The notes under the pieces: model-generated | The model's input: the letters and a program-made list of their open reading frames with translations, nothing else | Databases searched by the model: none | Told to the model about the DNA's origin: nothing | Source of the DNA: Selenomonas sp. AB3002 | GTDB lineage: Bacteria; Bacillota; Negativicutes; Selenomonadales; Selenomonadaceae | DNA: 64,000 nucleotides | Assembly (NCBI RefSeq): GCF_000702545.1 | Contig: NZ_JNIO01000008.1 | Coordinates: 682,001 to 746,000, forward strand | Direction: 5' to 3' | Program-made: the position numbers and the translations under genes | In this document: in pieces, positions 14,887 to 25,274 of the stretch | Layout of the letters: every line of letters begins with the position of its first letter | Position numbering within the stretch: position 1 is the first letter of the stretch

Positions 14887-16650
14887 ATGATCCAGAGAAA
14901 ATATACTTTCCACTCATTTGACGAAATGGAAAAAATCATATCTGCGATAACCGCCAGTGAATACTATACAAAGGCCTCGGGAGTCCTTTTGCAGCTTTAT
15001 AATCCTAAGATAAACATTAATGACACGCAGATTGTCGAGCGTATCAGTTCAAAATGCAGCAAAGCCTGCCTGGTAGGAATTACCTGCGCCAATATAGCAG
15101 ATGAAAGATTTGATATCAAGGATAGACCTGTAGAACTTAATGCTACCTTCTTCAGGACTACCAGGCTCTTGGCACTTGATTTTGACATGGACACCGAAAC
15201 AGGTTTTGATGCCGGGCGTTTGGCACACCATCAACTTCAGGGCATCCCTGATGCCAGGTGCATCCTGATCTGCTATTCCTGCGGCTGCACAGCTATAACA
15301 GCTTTCATCAATGAAATCAGCCACCATGACCTTCCCATTTTTGGAGCAAAAGCTGGCCGCAGCATCAGGGCTCTCAATACTGCTCTGGTATATGGCAGGA
15401 AAGCACGTGCCAATGGCATAGTTGCTGTTATCTTTGCAGGCGATGATCTGCGCCTGTACATGGACAACTGCCTCGGCTTCAAGGAAATCGGCTTGCAAAT
15501 GGTGGTAACAAAGACAGAAGGCGACCACATCATTTCAGAAATAGACCACAAACCAGCCACTGAAGTTTATTCCAAATATCTGAACGTAACCCCTAACAGT
15601 TATTTCGTCCACAATGTTTGTGAGTTTCCTCTGATCTTCCACAGAAAAAACTGTTCCTTGGCCAGAGTGCCTTCTAATTTCGGAGAAGATGGTTCCATTC
15701 ACTTCACTGCCGATGTAGTGAAAGGCGAAACCTTCAGGCTTTCTTACGGAAACCCTAACAATCTTATGCAGATCATTGACCAGTCGGTCAACGGCCTCAA
15801 AAGATTTCATCCCGAGGCCGTATTCTTGTTCGAATGCGGGAACAGGATAAGATTCCTCAAGGATCAGGCCAGCCGTGAAACCGACAGCTTCAGAGAAAAT
15901 TCACCAGAGCTATCCGTTGCCATTGGCTATGCAGAACTCTTCTATTCCCCGGACGGGGGAGGAGGATCTCTGACCAGTGCGCTGGTAGCAGTAGGGCTTG
16001 CTGAAAATCCCTCCACAAAAGATGAGTTCCACATCTGCATAGACTTCGTTGGAAAAGACAGTCCTCCAGAGGAGGAAGAGCGGGAGTACATCCCCTTTGT
16101 GGATAGGATTCTCCATTTCCTTGAAACCACCTCCATCGAACTCGACCAGCGCAACAGAGAACTGGGCAGGATTGCCTACACTGATCGTCTGACCCGCATT
16201 TATAATCGCTGGGAACTGGAAAACAAGATCACGGACATACTGAAGCTTCATGAAGATGATTTGGCTCCTGTTTCCCTGATTTTTATGGATATCGATCACT
16301 TCAAACTGGTCAATGACACCTACGGCCATGATGTTGGGGACATGGTTTTGCGGGAAACGGTTGATCTCATCAGGGATAATCTGCAGCCACAGCATGTCTT
16401 TGGACGTTGGGGCGGTGAGGAATTCCTCTATGCCCTGCCGGACACCAGCCTTGAAGAAGCCAAATCCTTTGCAGAAAACCTCAGAATGCAGGTTGAAAAA
16501 AACTGCTACAGGGTGGTAAAACACGTGACCATGAGTTTCGGTGTCACCAGCGTTGCCAAAGATGATGATATGGATTCCTTAGTCAAAAGGGCTGACAAAG
16601 CGCTATATATGGCTAAAGAAGGCGGCAGAAACCAGGTTATAGGAATTTAG
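14887..16650 (+). CDS. FIST sensor - GGDEF diguanylate cyclase
   Basis: 587 residues, with no signal peptide or membrane segments, so probably a cytosolic sensor. Residues about 35-240 form a FIST N domain (CSKACLVGITCAN, then RTTRLLALDFDMD) and about 250-400 a FIST C domain (LSYGNPNNLMQIID, ECGNRIRFL). FIST domains are thought to bind small ligands such as amino acids. The C-terminal GGDEF domain (430-585) has LTRIYNRWELE, FMDIDHFKLVNDTYGH and the active motif GGEEF, so c-di-GMP synthesis is predicted. The inhibitory RxxD site before GGEEF is absent (QPQH there). It stands alone with its own terminator. Confidence 0.9.
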   Translation: MIQRKYTFHSFDEMEKIISAITASEYYTKASGVLLQLYNPKININDTQIVERISSKCSKACLVGITCANIADERFDIKDRPVELNATFFRTTRLLALDFDMDTETGFDAGRLAHHQLQGIPDARCILICYSCGCTAITAFINEISHHDLPIFGAKAGRSIRALNTALVYGRKARANGIVAVIFAGDDLRLYMDNCLGFKEIGLQMVVTKTEGDHIISEIDHKPATEVYSKYLNVTPNSYFVHNVCEFPLIFHRKNCSLARVPSNFGEDGSIHFTADVVKGETFRLSYGNPNNLMQIIDQSVNGLKRFHPEAVFLFECGNRIRFLKDQASRETDSFRENSPELSVAIGYAELFYSPDGGGGSLTSALVAVGLAENPSTKDEFHICIDFVGKDSPPEEEEREYIPFVDRILHFLETTSIELDQRNRELGRIAYTDRLTRIYNRWELENKITDILKLHEDDLAPVSLIFMDIDHFKLVNDTYGHDVGDMVLRETVDLIRDNLQPQHVFGRWGGEEFLYALPDTSLEEAKSFAENLRMQVEKNCYRVVKHVTMSFGVTSVAKDDDMDSLVKRADKALYMAKEGGRNQVIGI

Positions 16651-16733
16651 TGAGGTACGCTGAGACAGACGGGCAAAAAGAGACTATCAAAAACACCGTA
16701 GATGAGAGTAAAATAACTGTCGTGGACCATTTC

Positions 16734-16764
16734 AAAAAGCCTGCTCGCGTTGAGCAGGCTTTTC
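16734..16764. terminator. Bidirectional terminator between the FIST-GGDEF gene and glpF
   Basis: AAGCCTGCTC (16737-16746) and GAGCAGGCTT (16752-16761) form a 10-bp stem with loop GCGTT, flanked by A and T runs. It closes both convergent units. Confidence 0.85.
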
Positions 16765-16803
16765 TTAAAGAGCAATGAAGTTTTGGTTGGAACTAAGTTT
16801 GGC

Positions 16804-17571
16804 TTAGTGGAAGTAGCCCAGAGCGCTGCAAACCACATAGGAAAGGGTTGCGCCAAGCAGGGGGCCTACCACGGGAACCCAGGCATACTCCCAGTCAGAG
16901 CCGCCCTTGCCCGGGATGGGCAGGATAGCATGAGCGATGCGGGGACCGAGGTCACGGGCAGGGTTCATAGCGTAACCGGTGGGGCCGCCGAGAGAGAGGC
17001 CAAGAGCCACGATGAGCATGCCTACGATGTAGGGACCATAGCCGTTGCCCAAGAAGGTATTGGCAGCAGTCTCTGCGCTGTAGCCGAAGCAGGAAGAGAA
17101 AGTCATCCAGATGAGGAACATCAGGAAGAAAGTAGCGCTGATCTCGGTGAGGAGAGCCGGGCCCATCTTGCGGATAGCAGGAGCCGTGCTGAAGATACCG
17201 AGCTTGGCTGCAGGATCAGAAGTCTCTTCCCAATGAGCAAGGTAAGTGAGCCATACAATGGTAGCACCCACGATGCCGCCCAGGATCTGCACAAGAGAAG
17301 TAGTGATGAACTGGCTGAAGGTGTAAACACCTGCAAAGGTCTTGGCAAGAGTAACTGCCGGGTTCAGGTCAGCCTGAGGTGCGCCGAAGGTAGTAGCGGT
17401 GAAAACACCGAAAGTAACGCCGAAGCCCCATCCGAAGGCTATGCAGATCCACCCGCCGCCTACACCTTTGGACTTGTTGAGCGTAAGGTTGGCGCAAACG
17501 CCGCAGCCCAGTACCAGGAGGACCATAGTCCCCAAGAACTCGCCTAAAAGGTTTTCAGAACCTGTTACCAT
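16804..17571 (-). CDS. glpF: Glycerol facilitator (MIP family aquaglyceroporin)
   Basis: A 255-residue inner-membrane channel with six membrane helices and the two NPA half-helices: ADLNPAVTLA near residue 72 and YAMNPARDLGPR near 205. The residue after the second NPA is Arg followed by Asp, the usual glycerol-channel pattern. It passively admits glycerol for GlpK to trap. It is the last gene of the glp operon, 113 bases behind glpK, with a long stem-loop in the gap (17622-17650) that may mark an mRNA processing or stability element. Confidence 0.93.
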   Translation of the reverse strand: MVTGSENLLGEFLGTMVLLVLGCGVCANLTLNKSKGVGGGWICIAFGWGFGVTFGVFTATTFGAPQADLNPAVTLAKTFAGVYTFSQFITTSLVQILGGIVGATIVWLTYLAHWEETSDPAAKLGIFSTAPAIRKMGPALLTEISATFFLMFLIWMTFSSCFGYSAETAANTFLGNGYGPYIVGMLIVALGLSLGGPTGYAMNPARDLGPRIAHAILPIPGKGGSDWEYAWVPVVGPLLGATLSYVVCSALGYFH

Positions 17572-17621
17572 GTGAATCCCTCTTTCTTTAGATAATAGTA
17601 TGATTACTTGATATATTATCC

Positions 17622-17650
17622 CAGAGGGAGAGGAGTCTCCTCCCCCTCTG
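17622..17650 (-). other. Intercistronic stem-loop between glpK and glpF
   Basis: CAGAGGGAGAGGAG and CTCCTCCCCCTCTG pair with one mismatch. There is no T run, so it is not a classical terminator; it could tune glpF transcript level or stability. Confidence 0.4.
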
Positions 17651-17683
17651 AGAAATATCCCTTCTCAAGCGGGGAGTTTTTTC

Positions 17684-19201
<1,518 letters not shown>

Positions 19202-19224
19202 CTATTGATTATTTTAAGAAAATT

Positions 19225-19281
19225 CCGGGTACACCTGGGTGTTCCCCGGGGTGCCAAGCCCTGGGCGTGAATCACGCCCGG
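19225..19281 (-). other. Intercistronic stem-loops between the PTS IIB gene and glpK
   Basis: Two hairpins follow each other: CCGGG/CCCGG (19225-19249) with inner ACACC/TGT pairing, and GGGCGTG/CACGCCC (19263-19279, loop AAT). No T run follows on the minus strand. They resemble mRNA processing or stabilising elements inside an operon. Confidence 0.4.
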
Positions 19282-19296
19282 ACCTGATAAGCAGTC

Positions 19297-19605
19297 TTAA
19301 TAGTCGCCCACGATTTTCTGAGCGAGGTCAAGAATCTTGTCTGCATCGATGTTGGCATAGAGATCCTTAGGAATCACCGCAGACTTCACATTAGGATACT
19401 TCACCTGAATCTCGGGAAGCTCAAAGGAAGACTGAGGAGCCAGGAGGAGCACGTCTGCAAATTCTGCAGCCTGCTTCACCTCGTTCACCGGATAGAAGCT
19501 GACCGAACAGGGATAACCGAGACGGGCTGCTTCACTCTCCATACGGCGTACCAGCATATTGGTGGATACGCCAGCGGAGCAGAGCAAAACAATTCTACGA
19601 ACCAT
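19297..19605 (-). CDS. Orphan PTS IIB protein (lactose/cellobiose type)
   Basis: 102 residues, the length of a stand-alone cellobiose-type IIB. The phospho-Cys loop is LLCSAGVSTNMLVRRM, with Cys at residue 9, followed by APQSSFELPEIQVKYP. IIB proteins carry phosphate from IIA to sugar in complex with IIC, but no IIA, IIC, EI or HPr gene is in this window. It sits between glpC and glpK within the operon, so a role tied to glycerol use (regulatory or as a phosphate carrier) is possible but unproven. It could also be a leftover of a lost PTS. Confidence 0.85.
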   Translation of the reverse strand: MVRRIVLLCSAGVSTNMLVRRMESEAARLGYPCSVSFYPVNEVKQAAEFADVLLLAPQSSFELPEIQVKYPNVKSAVIPKDLYANIDADKILDLAQKIVGDY

Positions 19606-19671
19606 TTTAAAACTCCTTTCACTTGTGGCTTTAGAAACTTCCTTTCGGAAAGTTTCCAGGACCTGCCAGCA

Positions 19672-20898
19672 TTACTTCTGGTAAGCCCTTGCTAATATTT
19701 CAATCGGGTGGCAGGTTTTAGCCTGCGTCCCGTGATTGATCTGCATACGGCAGGTACCACAGTCACAGATGACCTCATTGGCCCCGCTGAGCTTGATGCG
19801 TTCAAAGAGTTTCTCGCCAATCTTCATGGAAATATCATATTTATCTTTCTTGAAGCCGTAGTTGCCGGAGATGCCGCAGCAACCTGCATCGGCCTTCTCC
19901 ACCTTCACCCCAGGCACCTGGCCAAGGATGTCATAGGCAGGAGTGCCGAAGCCCTGGGACTTCAAGTGGCAGGGCACATGATAGAGCAATTCCTCATTCA
20001 CAGCCGTGAAGCTGGTGTTGAGCTCGCCCTTCTGTTCAAGAATTTCCAGATACTCAAAGGCATCGTACACATTCTGGGCTGCCTCGTGCATTTCCTCTTC
20101 ATCGAAGAGCTCTGCATACTCCTGCTTCAGCATGAGTGAGCAGCTGGTGCAGCAGGCCACCACAGGAATGCCCTTCTTCTTCCACTCCAGGATGCGGCTT
20201 ACATTATTATGGGCATGCTCATGGGCCTCATCAAGGTAGCCCGTGACCACCATGGGAGAACCGCAACAGTTGAACTGCTCGTCAATGAGCACTTCGATGC
20301 CGTTGGCCTGCATGACTTTCACGAAAGCCACCCCCACCTGGGGCTCGTTATCATTGATATAGCAGCCAGGGTAGAAGACCACCTTCTTGTCGGAAGGCTT
20401 CTGGCTCATGCCCTTGAACAGCTGGTAGAAAGTCTTGTCAGCATAGGCTGGCATATTGCGCTCACCGGCAATGCCCATCATGCCGAACATGCCCAAGGCC
20501 TTGCCGATCTTCATGCCCAGGTTGGCAAAAGTGGCACCAAAGGGCATCATGCGCACAAGCTTGGCCATGCGCTCGCCATGAGCCAGCATCTCATCCCTCT
20601 GTGAATGGGGATTGTGCCTGTAATATTCTGCCCGCTGAAGCATATTGAGAGTGGACACCGCTACCCCGGAGGGGCAGGCACGGTCACAGGATTTGCAGTT
20701 GGAGCAGAAATCAAGGCTGTCCTCGTAGTCATCCTGGGAGAAGTGCATGCGGCCATGGGCAGGGCCCACCAGTTTCGGACCGCGGTACTCCTTGGAAGCT
20801 TCCATCACCGGGCAGCTTGACATGCAGGAGGTGCAGGACAGGCAGTGGTCGGCTGTATAAACTGCTTTTTCTTCTTCAAAAATCTTTTCTTCGCTCAT
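19672..20898 (-). CDS. glpC: Anaerobic glycerol-3-phosphate dehydrogenase subunit C
   Basis: A 408-residue iron-sulfur membrane-anchor subunit that passes electrons from GlpAB to the quinone pool. The N-terminus carries two 4Fe-4S ferredoxin motifs, CLSCTSCMSSCP and CSNCKSCDRACP. Two cysteine-rich (CCG) domains follow: CPGCYIND, NCCGSPM and CCTSCSLML, then HVPCHLKSQG, GCCGISGNYG and CDCGTC. It follows glpB by 21 bases. Confidence 0.95.
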   Translation of the reverse strand: MSEEKIFEEEKAVYTADHCLSCTSCMSSCPVMEASKEYRGPKLVGPAHGRMHFSQDDYEDSLDFCSNCKSCDRACPSGVAVSTLNMLQRAEYYRHNPHSQRDEMLAHGERMAKLVRMMPFGATFANLGMKIGKALGMFGMMGIAGERNMPAYADKTFYQLFKGMSQKPSDKKVVFYPGCYINDNEPQVGVAFVKVMQANGIEVLIDEQFNCCGSPMVVTGYLDEAHEHAHNNVSRILEWKKKGIPVVACCTSCSLMLKQEYAELFDEEEMHEAAQNVYDAFEYLEILEQKGELNTSFTAVNEELLYHVPCHLKSQGFGTPAYDILGQVPGVKVEKADAGCCGISGNYGFKKDKYDISMKIGEKLFERIKLSGANEVICDCGTCRMQINHGTQAKTCHPIEILARAYQK

Positions 20899-20919
20899 TC
20901 TTCCGGACTCTCCCTTCCC

Positions 20920-22167
20920 TTACATCTGTGCGGCTTTATAGCCGGAAGCCAGAGCCACGCCATTGCCGGAATGCTCGAAGCAAAGATCGTAGCCACCCAG
21001 GTCACGTCCGACAACATACACATTTTCAAGCACAAGCTTGCCATTTTCATCTACAGGACGAAGATTTTCGTCCGTAAGCACACCAGTCTTGGCATATCCC
21101 TGGGGCTTGTTGGAGAAAAGCTCTGCATTGCTCCAGTTTTCCTCGCCCTTGACGAAGAACACCGGCAGACCGAAGACCTCTTCCCTGGGCTGCTCGAAAT
21201 CACGCATGGTGATGCCGCCGCTGTAGAAGCCGCCAGTAGCCAGGATGTACTTGTCAGCAGTGTAGACCTTCTGGCGGATACCTGCCTGGGCAATGACACC
21301 TGTGCAGCGTCCGCCCTCTTCCCTGGCACCGATGACCTTGGTGTTCTCAACGAATTCCACGCCATTGTCCTTGAGTGCCTGACGGAATATAGCCTGCAGG
21401 CGCAAGCCATTGGTGGAAGGCGGCAAGCCCGTGGTCTCCACCACATCGGTCTCCATGCGGCTGGCTACAGTGAGGTAGCAGGCATGGCCGCTGGTGCCCA
21501 GGATCTGGGGCACAATCAGCACTGTCTCAGTCTGGCCCTTATAGCTCTTGAGCTGCTCCGTAAAGGAATCCACTCCCTTGGGAGTATCCAGCCAGCGAGC
21601 TACGTCCAAAATAGTCAGGTCACGGCCGCCCTCAATGCCCGTATCAATTTCCACGGATTCATAGGAGAGCTCCTCTCCCATGGCCTTCTTGAGGTTCTGG
21701 ATCATGATATCTGCGTAGAAGTCCTTGAGGCCTTTCACGCCCACAACCACTACCTTCTTCTTGCCCACAAAGGACTCGCTGCCGGACAGGGAATGGGGTG
21801 CCAGGCAGGTGGGCTTCAGAGTGCCCACAGCCGTGGGAACCATCATCTGGCTGTTCAGTGAGCCATGATAGGGCAGGTGATATTTCTTGGCAAAGGCACA
21901 GAAGAACTCCACAGCCTTCTCCACATAATCCGCCCCAATCTTGCTGTACGGATGGTCAGCAGGCAGGCTCTTGATTCCCTCAAGGGGTGATTTCACAGCC
22001 TTGTGCTCATCATCAAAGGCTAAAATATCGATAAGCCCGCTATTCAATGAAAGGGAGCTGGCGCCATAGGTCAAAAGCGTCACAGACTTGCCCTGCTGTG
22101 CGCTGGCGAGAGCAGCCGTCATGCCGGCCACCCCGCTGCCTATGACTATGACATCTGAATGCTTCAT
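20920..22167 (-). CDS. glpB: Anaerobic glycerol-3-phosphate dehydrogenase subunit B
   Basis: A 415-residue flavoprotein subunit. The N-terminal dinucleotide fold is VIGSGVAGMTAALASAQQG, and FAD-domain features near the C-terminus include YILATGGFYSGG, then NVYVVGRDLGGYDLC and GVALASGYKAAQ. The ATG overlaps the glpA stop (22164-22167, ATGA), so the subunits are coupled. Length matches the family. Confidence 0.95.
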   Translation of the reverse strand: MKHSDVIVIGSGVAGMTAALASAQQGKSVTLLTYGASSLSLNSGLIDILAFDDEHKAVKSPLEGIKSLPADHPYSKIGADYVEKAVEFFCAFAKKYHLPYHGSLNSQMMVPTAVGTLKPTCLAPHSLSGSESFVGKKKVVVVGVKGLKDFYADIMIQNLKKAMGEELSYESVEIDTGIEGGRDLTILDVARWLDTPKGVDSFTEQLKSYKGQTETVLIVPQILGTSGHACYLTVASRMETDVVETTGLPPSTNGLRLQAIFRQALKDNGVEFVENTKVIGAREEGGRCTGVIAQAGIRQKVYTADKYILATGGFYSGGITMRDFEQPREEVFGLPVFFVKGEENWSNAELFSNKPQGYAKTGVLTDENLRPVDENGKLVLENVYVVGRDLGGYDLCFEHSGNGVALASGYKAAQM

Positions 22168-23777
22168 TCCTTTTCTCCCCCATTCACGTTAAATGATAAT
22201 TCGTAGAGTGCCCTGGTCATTTCCATCTCACGGATGGTACGGCCCAGCAACACAGGACGGATGCCCTTCCAGCGCCCCTGGAGGAACTCCTTCATCTGCC
22301 CTAGGGAATCCCGGGCAGCCTCATCCCTGCCCACCTTGGCAAAGACGCTGGCACTTCTGAGAGCGCAGAAATTAGCCTGGCAGGTGCCCATGCCCAAACG
22401 GGTACGGCGGCGGATATCGTTGATGCGGAAGCTGCTGAGCTCCTTGGCCATCTCCTCCACCTCGCCACGGGTGACGTTCTCGCACTCGCAGAGGAGTTCA
22501 CGCTTCTCGGGATCCCTGGCCAAAGTCTCGGTGACCCTGGCAAAGCGCTCGGGGCCCAGACGGGTAGCGGCCAAATCCGTGCCGTAAGCCGGGAAATACT
22601 TCCGGGCTGCTTTCTTGGCCTCCTCAGAGACCTCAGGTACCAGCGGCTCTTCGGCAGTACGGCATTTTTCCTTGTTGCCCAGTTTGGCGCATACCTGGTC
22701 TGCCATGCGCTCTGCCATGAGACGGTAGGTGGTGAACTTGCCGCCTACGATGGTGAACATGCCCTTCAGGCCGTCCTGCTTCTCGTGATCCACGATGGCG
22801 AAGCCGCGTGATGCGCCACGACCGGAAGCACCTCCGGGAGGCATGTAAAGAGGACGGGAACCGGCAAAGGCACGCAGCATGCGATAGTTGCGCAGATTCT
22901 CGAAGGTCATCTCACCAATGGAGAGCAGGTGCTCCACTTCCTCACGGGAAGTGCTGGTGTCCTCAGCGCTGGGCACGCTCATGGAAGTGGTGCCCAAGAT
23001 GGTGATGGAACCATGAGGCACGAAGATATCACCATCGGAAGACTTGTGCAGGCGGTTCACCACATGATTGGTGATGCGCTGGTTGAAAGCAATCAGGGTG
23101 CCCTTGTCAGGCTGCACGCCCACTTCCAGCTCTGCCAGCTCTGCCACCTTGCCAGCCCAGCCGCCAGCAGCATTCACCAGGATATCGCAGCCGATTTCGT
23201 ACTCTTCCCCGGTGAAGTAATCACGGATCTTGATGCCGTGAACCTCGTTGTTTTCCTTGATGACGCCCACAACTTCCGTGTAGGTCTTCACCCTGCCGCC
23301 GTAGCGCTTGGCAGAATCCACATTCTGCCAGGACATGCGGAAGCCGTCAATGGCTGCATCCGGTACCAGGTAAGCGGAAACCACATGCTTGGACAGGAGA
23401 GGTTCCAGTTCAAACGCCTTGGCCAGCGTAATGGGGGTAGCCTCAATGCCGCTGTCCTTGCACCCCTGCACCCACTGCTGCTCATAGTCAGGATCATCGC
23501 TGTCCAGGCGGACGAACATGCCGCCGGAAGCCTCCACACAGGATCTGCCAATCTTGCGCAGGATCATATTTTCCTCAATACACTCCCTGGCAGCTTCCTG
23601 ATCCTTCACTGCATAGCGTCCACCGCTGTGCAGGAGCCCATGATAGCGGGAGCTGGCACCGTTCACCAGGTCCTGCTTCTCAACGAGCATGACATCCACG
23701 CCACGCATCGCCAAATCCCTCAGGATGCCTACGCCGGTAGCGCCGCCGCCGATAACAACGACTGTTGCTTTCTCCAT
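22164..23777 (-). CDS. glpA: Anaerobic glycerol-3-phosphate dehydrogenase subunit A
   Basis: A 537-residue FAD enzyme oxidising glycerol 3-phosphate to dihydroxyacetone phosphate. It has VVVIGGGATGVGILRDLAMRG (FAD fold, trimmed here as GGGATGVGILRDLA), then SSRYHGLLHSGGRYA. The C-terminal BFD-like [2Fe-2S] domain has LLCECENVTRGEV and GTCQANFC. ATG 23777 follows GGAGAGTTTCACG; a further in-frame start 32 codons upstream has no ribosome site. First gene of the glp operon and downstream of a clear promoter. Confidence 0.96.
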   Translation of the reverse strand: MEKATVVVIGGGATGVGILRDLAMRGVDVMLVEKQDLVNGASSRYHGLLHSGGRYAVKDQEAARECIEENMILRKIGRSCVEASGGMFVRLDSDDPDYEQQWVQGCKDSGIEATPITLAKAFELEPLLSKHVVSAYLVPDAAIDGFRMSWQNVDSAKRYGGRVKTYTEVVGVIKENNEVHGIKIRDYFTGEEYEIGCDILVNAAGGWAGKVAELAELEVGVQPDKGTLIAFNQRITNHVVNRLHKSSDGDIFVPHGSITILGTTSMSVPSAEDTSTSREEVEHLLSIGEMTFENLRNYRMLRAFAGSRPLYMPPGGASGRGASRGFAIVDHEKQDGLKGMFTIVGGKFTTYRLMAERMADQVCAKLGNKEKCRTAEEPLVPEVSEEAKKAARKYFPAYGTDLAATRLGPERFARVTETLARDPEKRELLCECENVTRGEVEEMAKELSSFRINDIRRRTRLGMGTCQANFCALRSASVFAKVGRDEAARDSLGQMKEFLQGRWKGIRPVLLGRTIREMEMTRALYELSFNVNGGEKE

Positions 23778-23944
23778 CGTGAAACTCTCCTTTTTAAGCT
23801 CATTCTGACTGCCGCGGCCATAAACCGAGCAATCATTGCACCCTTCAAAATTTACACGCAATTTACGCTTCAATACAAAGAGTTTAGCTTTCGCTCTTAA
23901 TTTATCATATTGGGCACGTTATGACATTTCTTAACGCATCCAAC

Positions 23945-23958
23945 AACGATATTTCGTT
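23945..23958. promoter_or_regulatory. Inverted repeat, operator candidate 1 (downstream of the glp -10)
   Basis: AACGA-TATT-TCGTT, perfect five-base arms with a four-base spacer. It sits just after the predicted transcript start of glpA. Confidence 0.5.
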
Positions 23959-23968
23959 TACATGTATT

Positions 23969-23997
23969 ACTATACAACATCAACTTTCATTCGTCAA
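23969..23997 (-). promoter_or_regulatory. glpA: glpABC operon promoter
   Basis: Minus strand: TTGACG (23992-23997), 17-base spacer, TATAGT (23969-23974). The leader is about 185 bases. The rest of the 400-base gap between glpA and the XRE gene is AT-rich. Confidence 0.7.
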
Positions 23998-24003
23998 TAC
24001 GAA
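23990..24003. promoter_or_regulatory. Inverted repeat, operator candidate 2 (over the glp -35)
   Basis: TTCGT-CAAT-ACGAA, five-base arms with a four-base spacer, covering the -35 box of the glp promoter. The core resembles the TTCG...CGAA of GlpR-type DeoR operators, but the spacing is longer. A bound regulator here would block RNA polymerase. Confidence 0.5.
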
Positions 24004-24177
24004 AACGCATATTTTATTATGTTTTTTCGTGCTTGATAGTGTTTATCATAAAACACTCATAAAAATTCCTCTCAGTCCAGCTTTTTTTAATTTTGTCAAG
24101 TTTGCCCTTTATTTTTGCCAAATCTACGTCTATAATGAGATGCAGGACGATAATTAACAAGACAAGGAGGTATCCCC

Positions 24178-24495
24178 GTGACAAGAGAAGATTATGTAAA
24201 GTCCCTCATCAAGGCGCGGGGCTACACCTTCAAAGCCTTTGCCCAGGAAATAAATATGCCCTACACCACCCTCCTGTCCATCCTGAACGGCTCCATCGGC
24301 GGCGCCGCCATGGACAATGTGCTGCGCATCAGCCAGGCCCTGGACTTCACCATCGAGGAGCTGAACGATATCTCCAATCCCCCCAGGGAAAAGGGAAGCA
24401 CACAGGCAGACAATGACGAGGATTTGTTGAAGCTTATCCACAATCTTCCCGAAGACAAGAAACGCGCATTAAAAATACTGCTGACCAGCCATTGA
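24178..24495 (+). CDS. Small XRE-family transcriptional regulator
   Basis: 105 residues. A helix-turn-helix at about residues 13-55 is visible as YTFKAFAQEINMPYTTLLSI, followed by SIGGAAMDNVLRISQALDFT. The C-terminal part (EDLLKLIHNLPEDKKRALKI) is a short helical tail without a ligand domain. Start is GTG behind AAGGAGG. It is transcribed away from glpA with the glp operators in between, so it may control glycerol use or itself; this is inferred from position. Its terminator is shared with convergent hisA. Confidence 0.85.
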   Translation: MTREDYVKSLIKARGYTFKAFAQEINMPYTTLLSILNGSIGGAAMDNVLRISQALDFTIEELNDISNPPREKGSTQADNDEDLLKLIHNLPEDKKRALKILLTSH

Positions 24496-24514
24496 GGCGG
24501 TCAGCAGTATTTTT
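24472..24514. terminator. Shared terminator between the XRE gene and hisA
   Basis: A 13-bp perfect stem (AATACTGCTGACC and its complement) flanked by A and T runs. It overlaps the end of the XRE gene. Confidence 0.9.
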
Positions 24515-24535
24515 ATGATTTATCGTTTTTTCCTG

Positions 24536-25261
24536 TCAGGCTCCGGCCACAGCCAGAGCTTCTTTCAAATCCAGCGTATGCATATAGAGGGACTTGCCCA
24601 GGATAGCTCCGGCAATGCCCTCTTTTTCGTATGCCTTCAGAGCGCGTATATCCTCAATGCTCTTGACGCCGCCGGAGGCCACTACCTCCAGGCCGCTCCT
24701 CCTGGCCATTTCCACGGTGGCTTCCACATTCACCCCGGCTAGAGTTCCATCGCGGCTGATATCCGTGTAGATGATGGTCTTCACGCCGGCATCCGCCATC
24801 ATCTTGCCCAGCACGGGGGCTTCCAGATTGCTGGTCTCAGCCCAGCCCTCCACTGCCACCATGCCGTCCTTGGCATCAATGCCCACTACCACCTTGTCGC
24901 CGTACTTCTCACAGGCAGCCTTGACCAAGGCCGGATCGTGGACTGCCACGGAGCCCAGGATAACCCGCCTGACTCCCAGGTCCAGGACTTCCTCAATATG
25001 CTCCAGGGTGCGGATGCCGCCCCCCAGCTCTACGGGAATCTTCACCTTCTCAAGAATTGCCTTCACCGTTGCCAGGTTTTGGGGCTTGCCCGCCCTGGCG
25101 CCGTCCAGGTCCACCAGATGCAGGAATTCCGCCCCCTGGCTCTCCCACTGGGCTGCCATCTCGGCAGGACTGTCAGAGAACACCGTCTCCTGGTCAAAGT
25201 CTCCCTTCAGGAGCCGCACACATTTGCCGCCCCGAATATCTATCGCCGGAAAAAGTTTCAT
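24536..25261 (-). CDS. hisA: HisA, ProFAR isomerase
   Basis: A 241-residue (beta/alpha)8 barrel that isomerises ProFAR to PRFAR. The catalytic pair is visible in FPAIDIRGGKCVRL (Asp 8) and IIYTDISRDGTLAG (Asp near 130). Phosphate-binding loops are VELGGGIRT and VVASGGV. It is the last gene of the main his cluster here. The gene that should follow, hisF, lies 23 kb away on the same strand. Confidence 0.96.
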   Translation of the reverse strand: MKLFPAIDIRGGKCVRLLKGDFDQETVFSDSPAEMAAQWESQGAEFLHLVDLDGARAGKPQNLATVKAILEKVKIPVELGGGIRTLEHIEEVLDLGVRRVILGSVAVHDPALVKAACEKYGDKVVVGIDAKDGMVAVEGWAETSNLEAPVLGKMMADAGVKTIIYTDISRDGTLAGVNVEATVEMARRSGLEVVASGGVKSIEDIRALKAYEKEGIAGAILGKSLYMHTLDLKEALAVAGA

Positions 25262-25274
25262 GCCCTGTCCCCTT

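Noticed and set aside
24093-24416. Arg/His/Pro-rich 107-codon frame overlapping the XRE gene
   Set aside because: Out-of-frame shadow; the XRE frame has GTG with AAGGAGG and an HTH.
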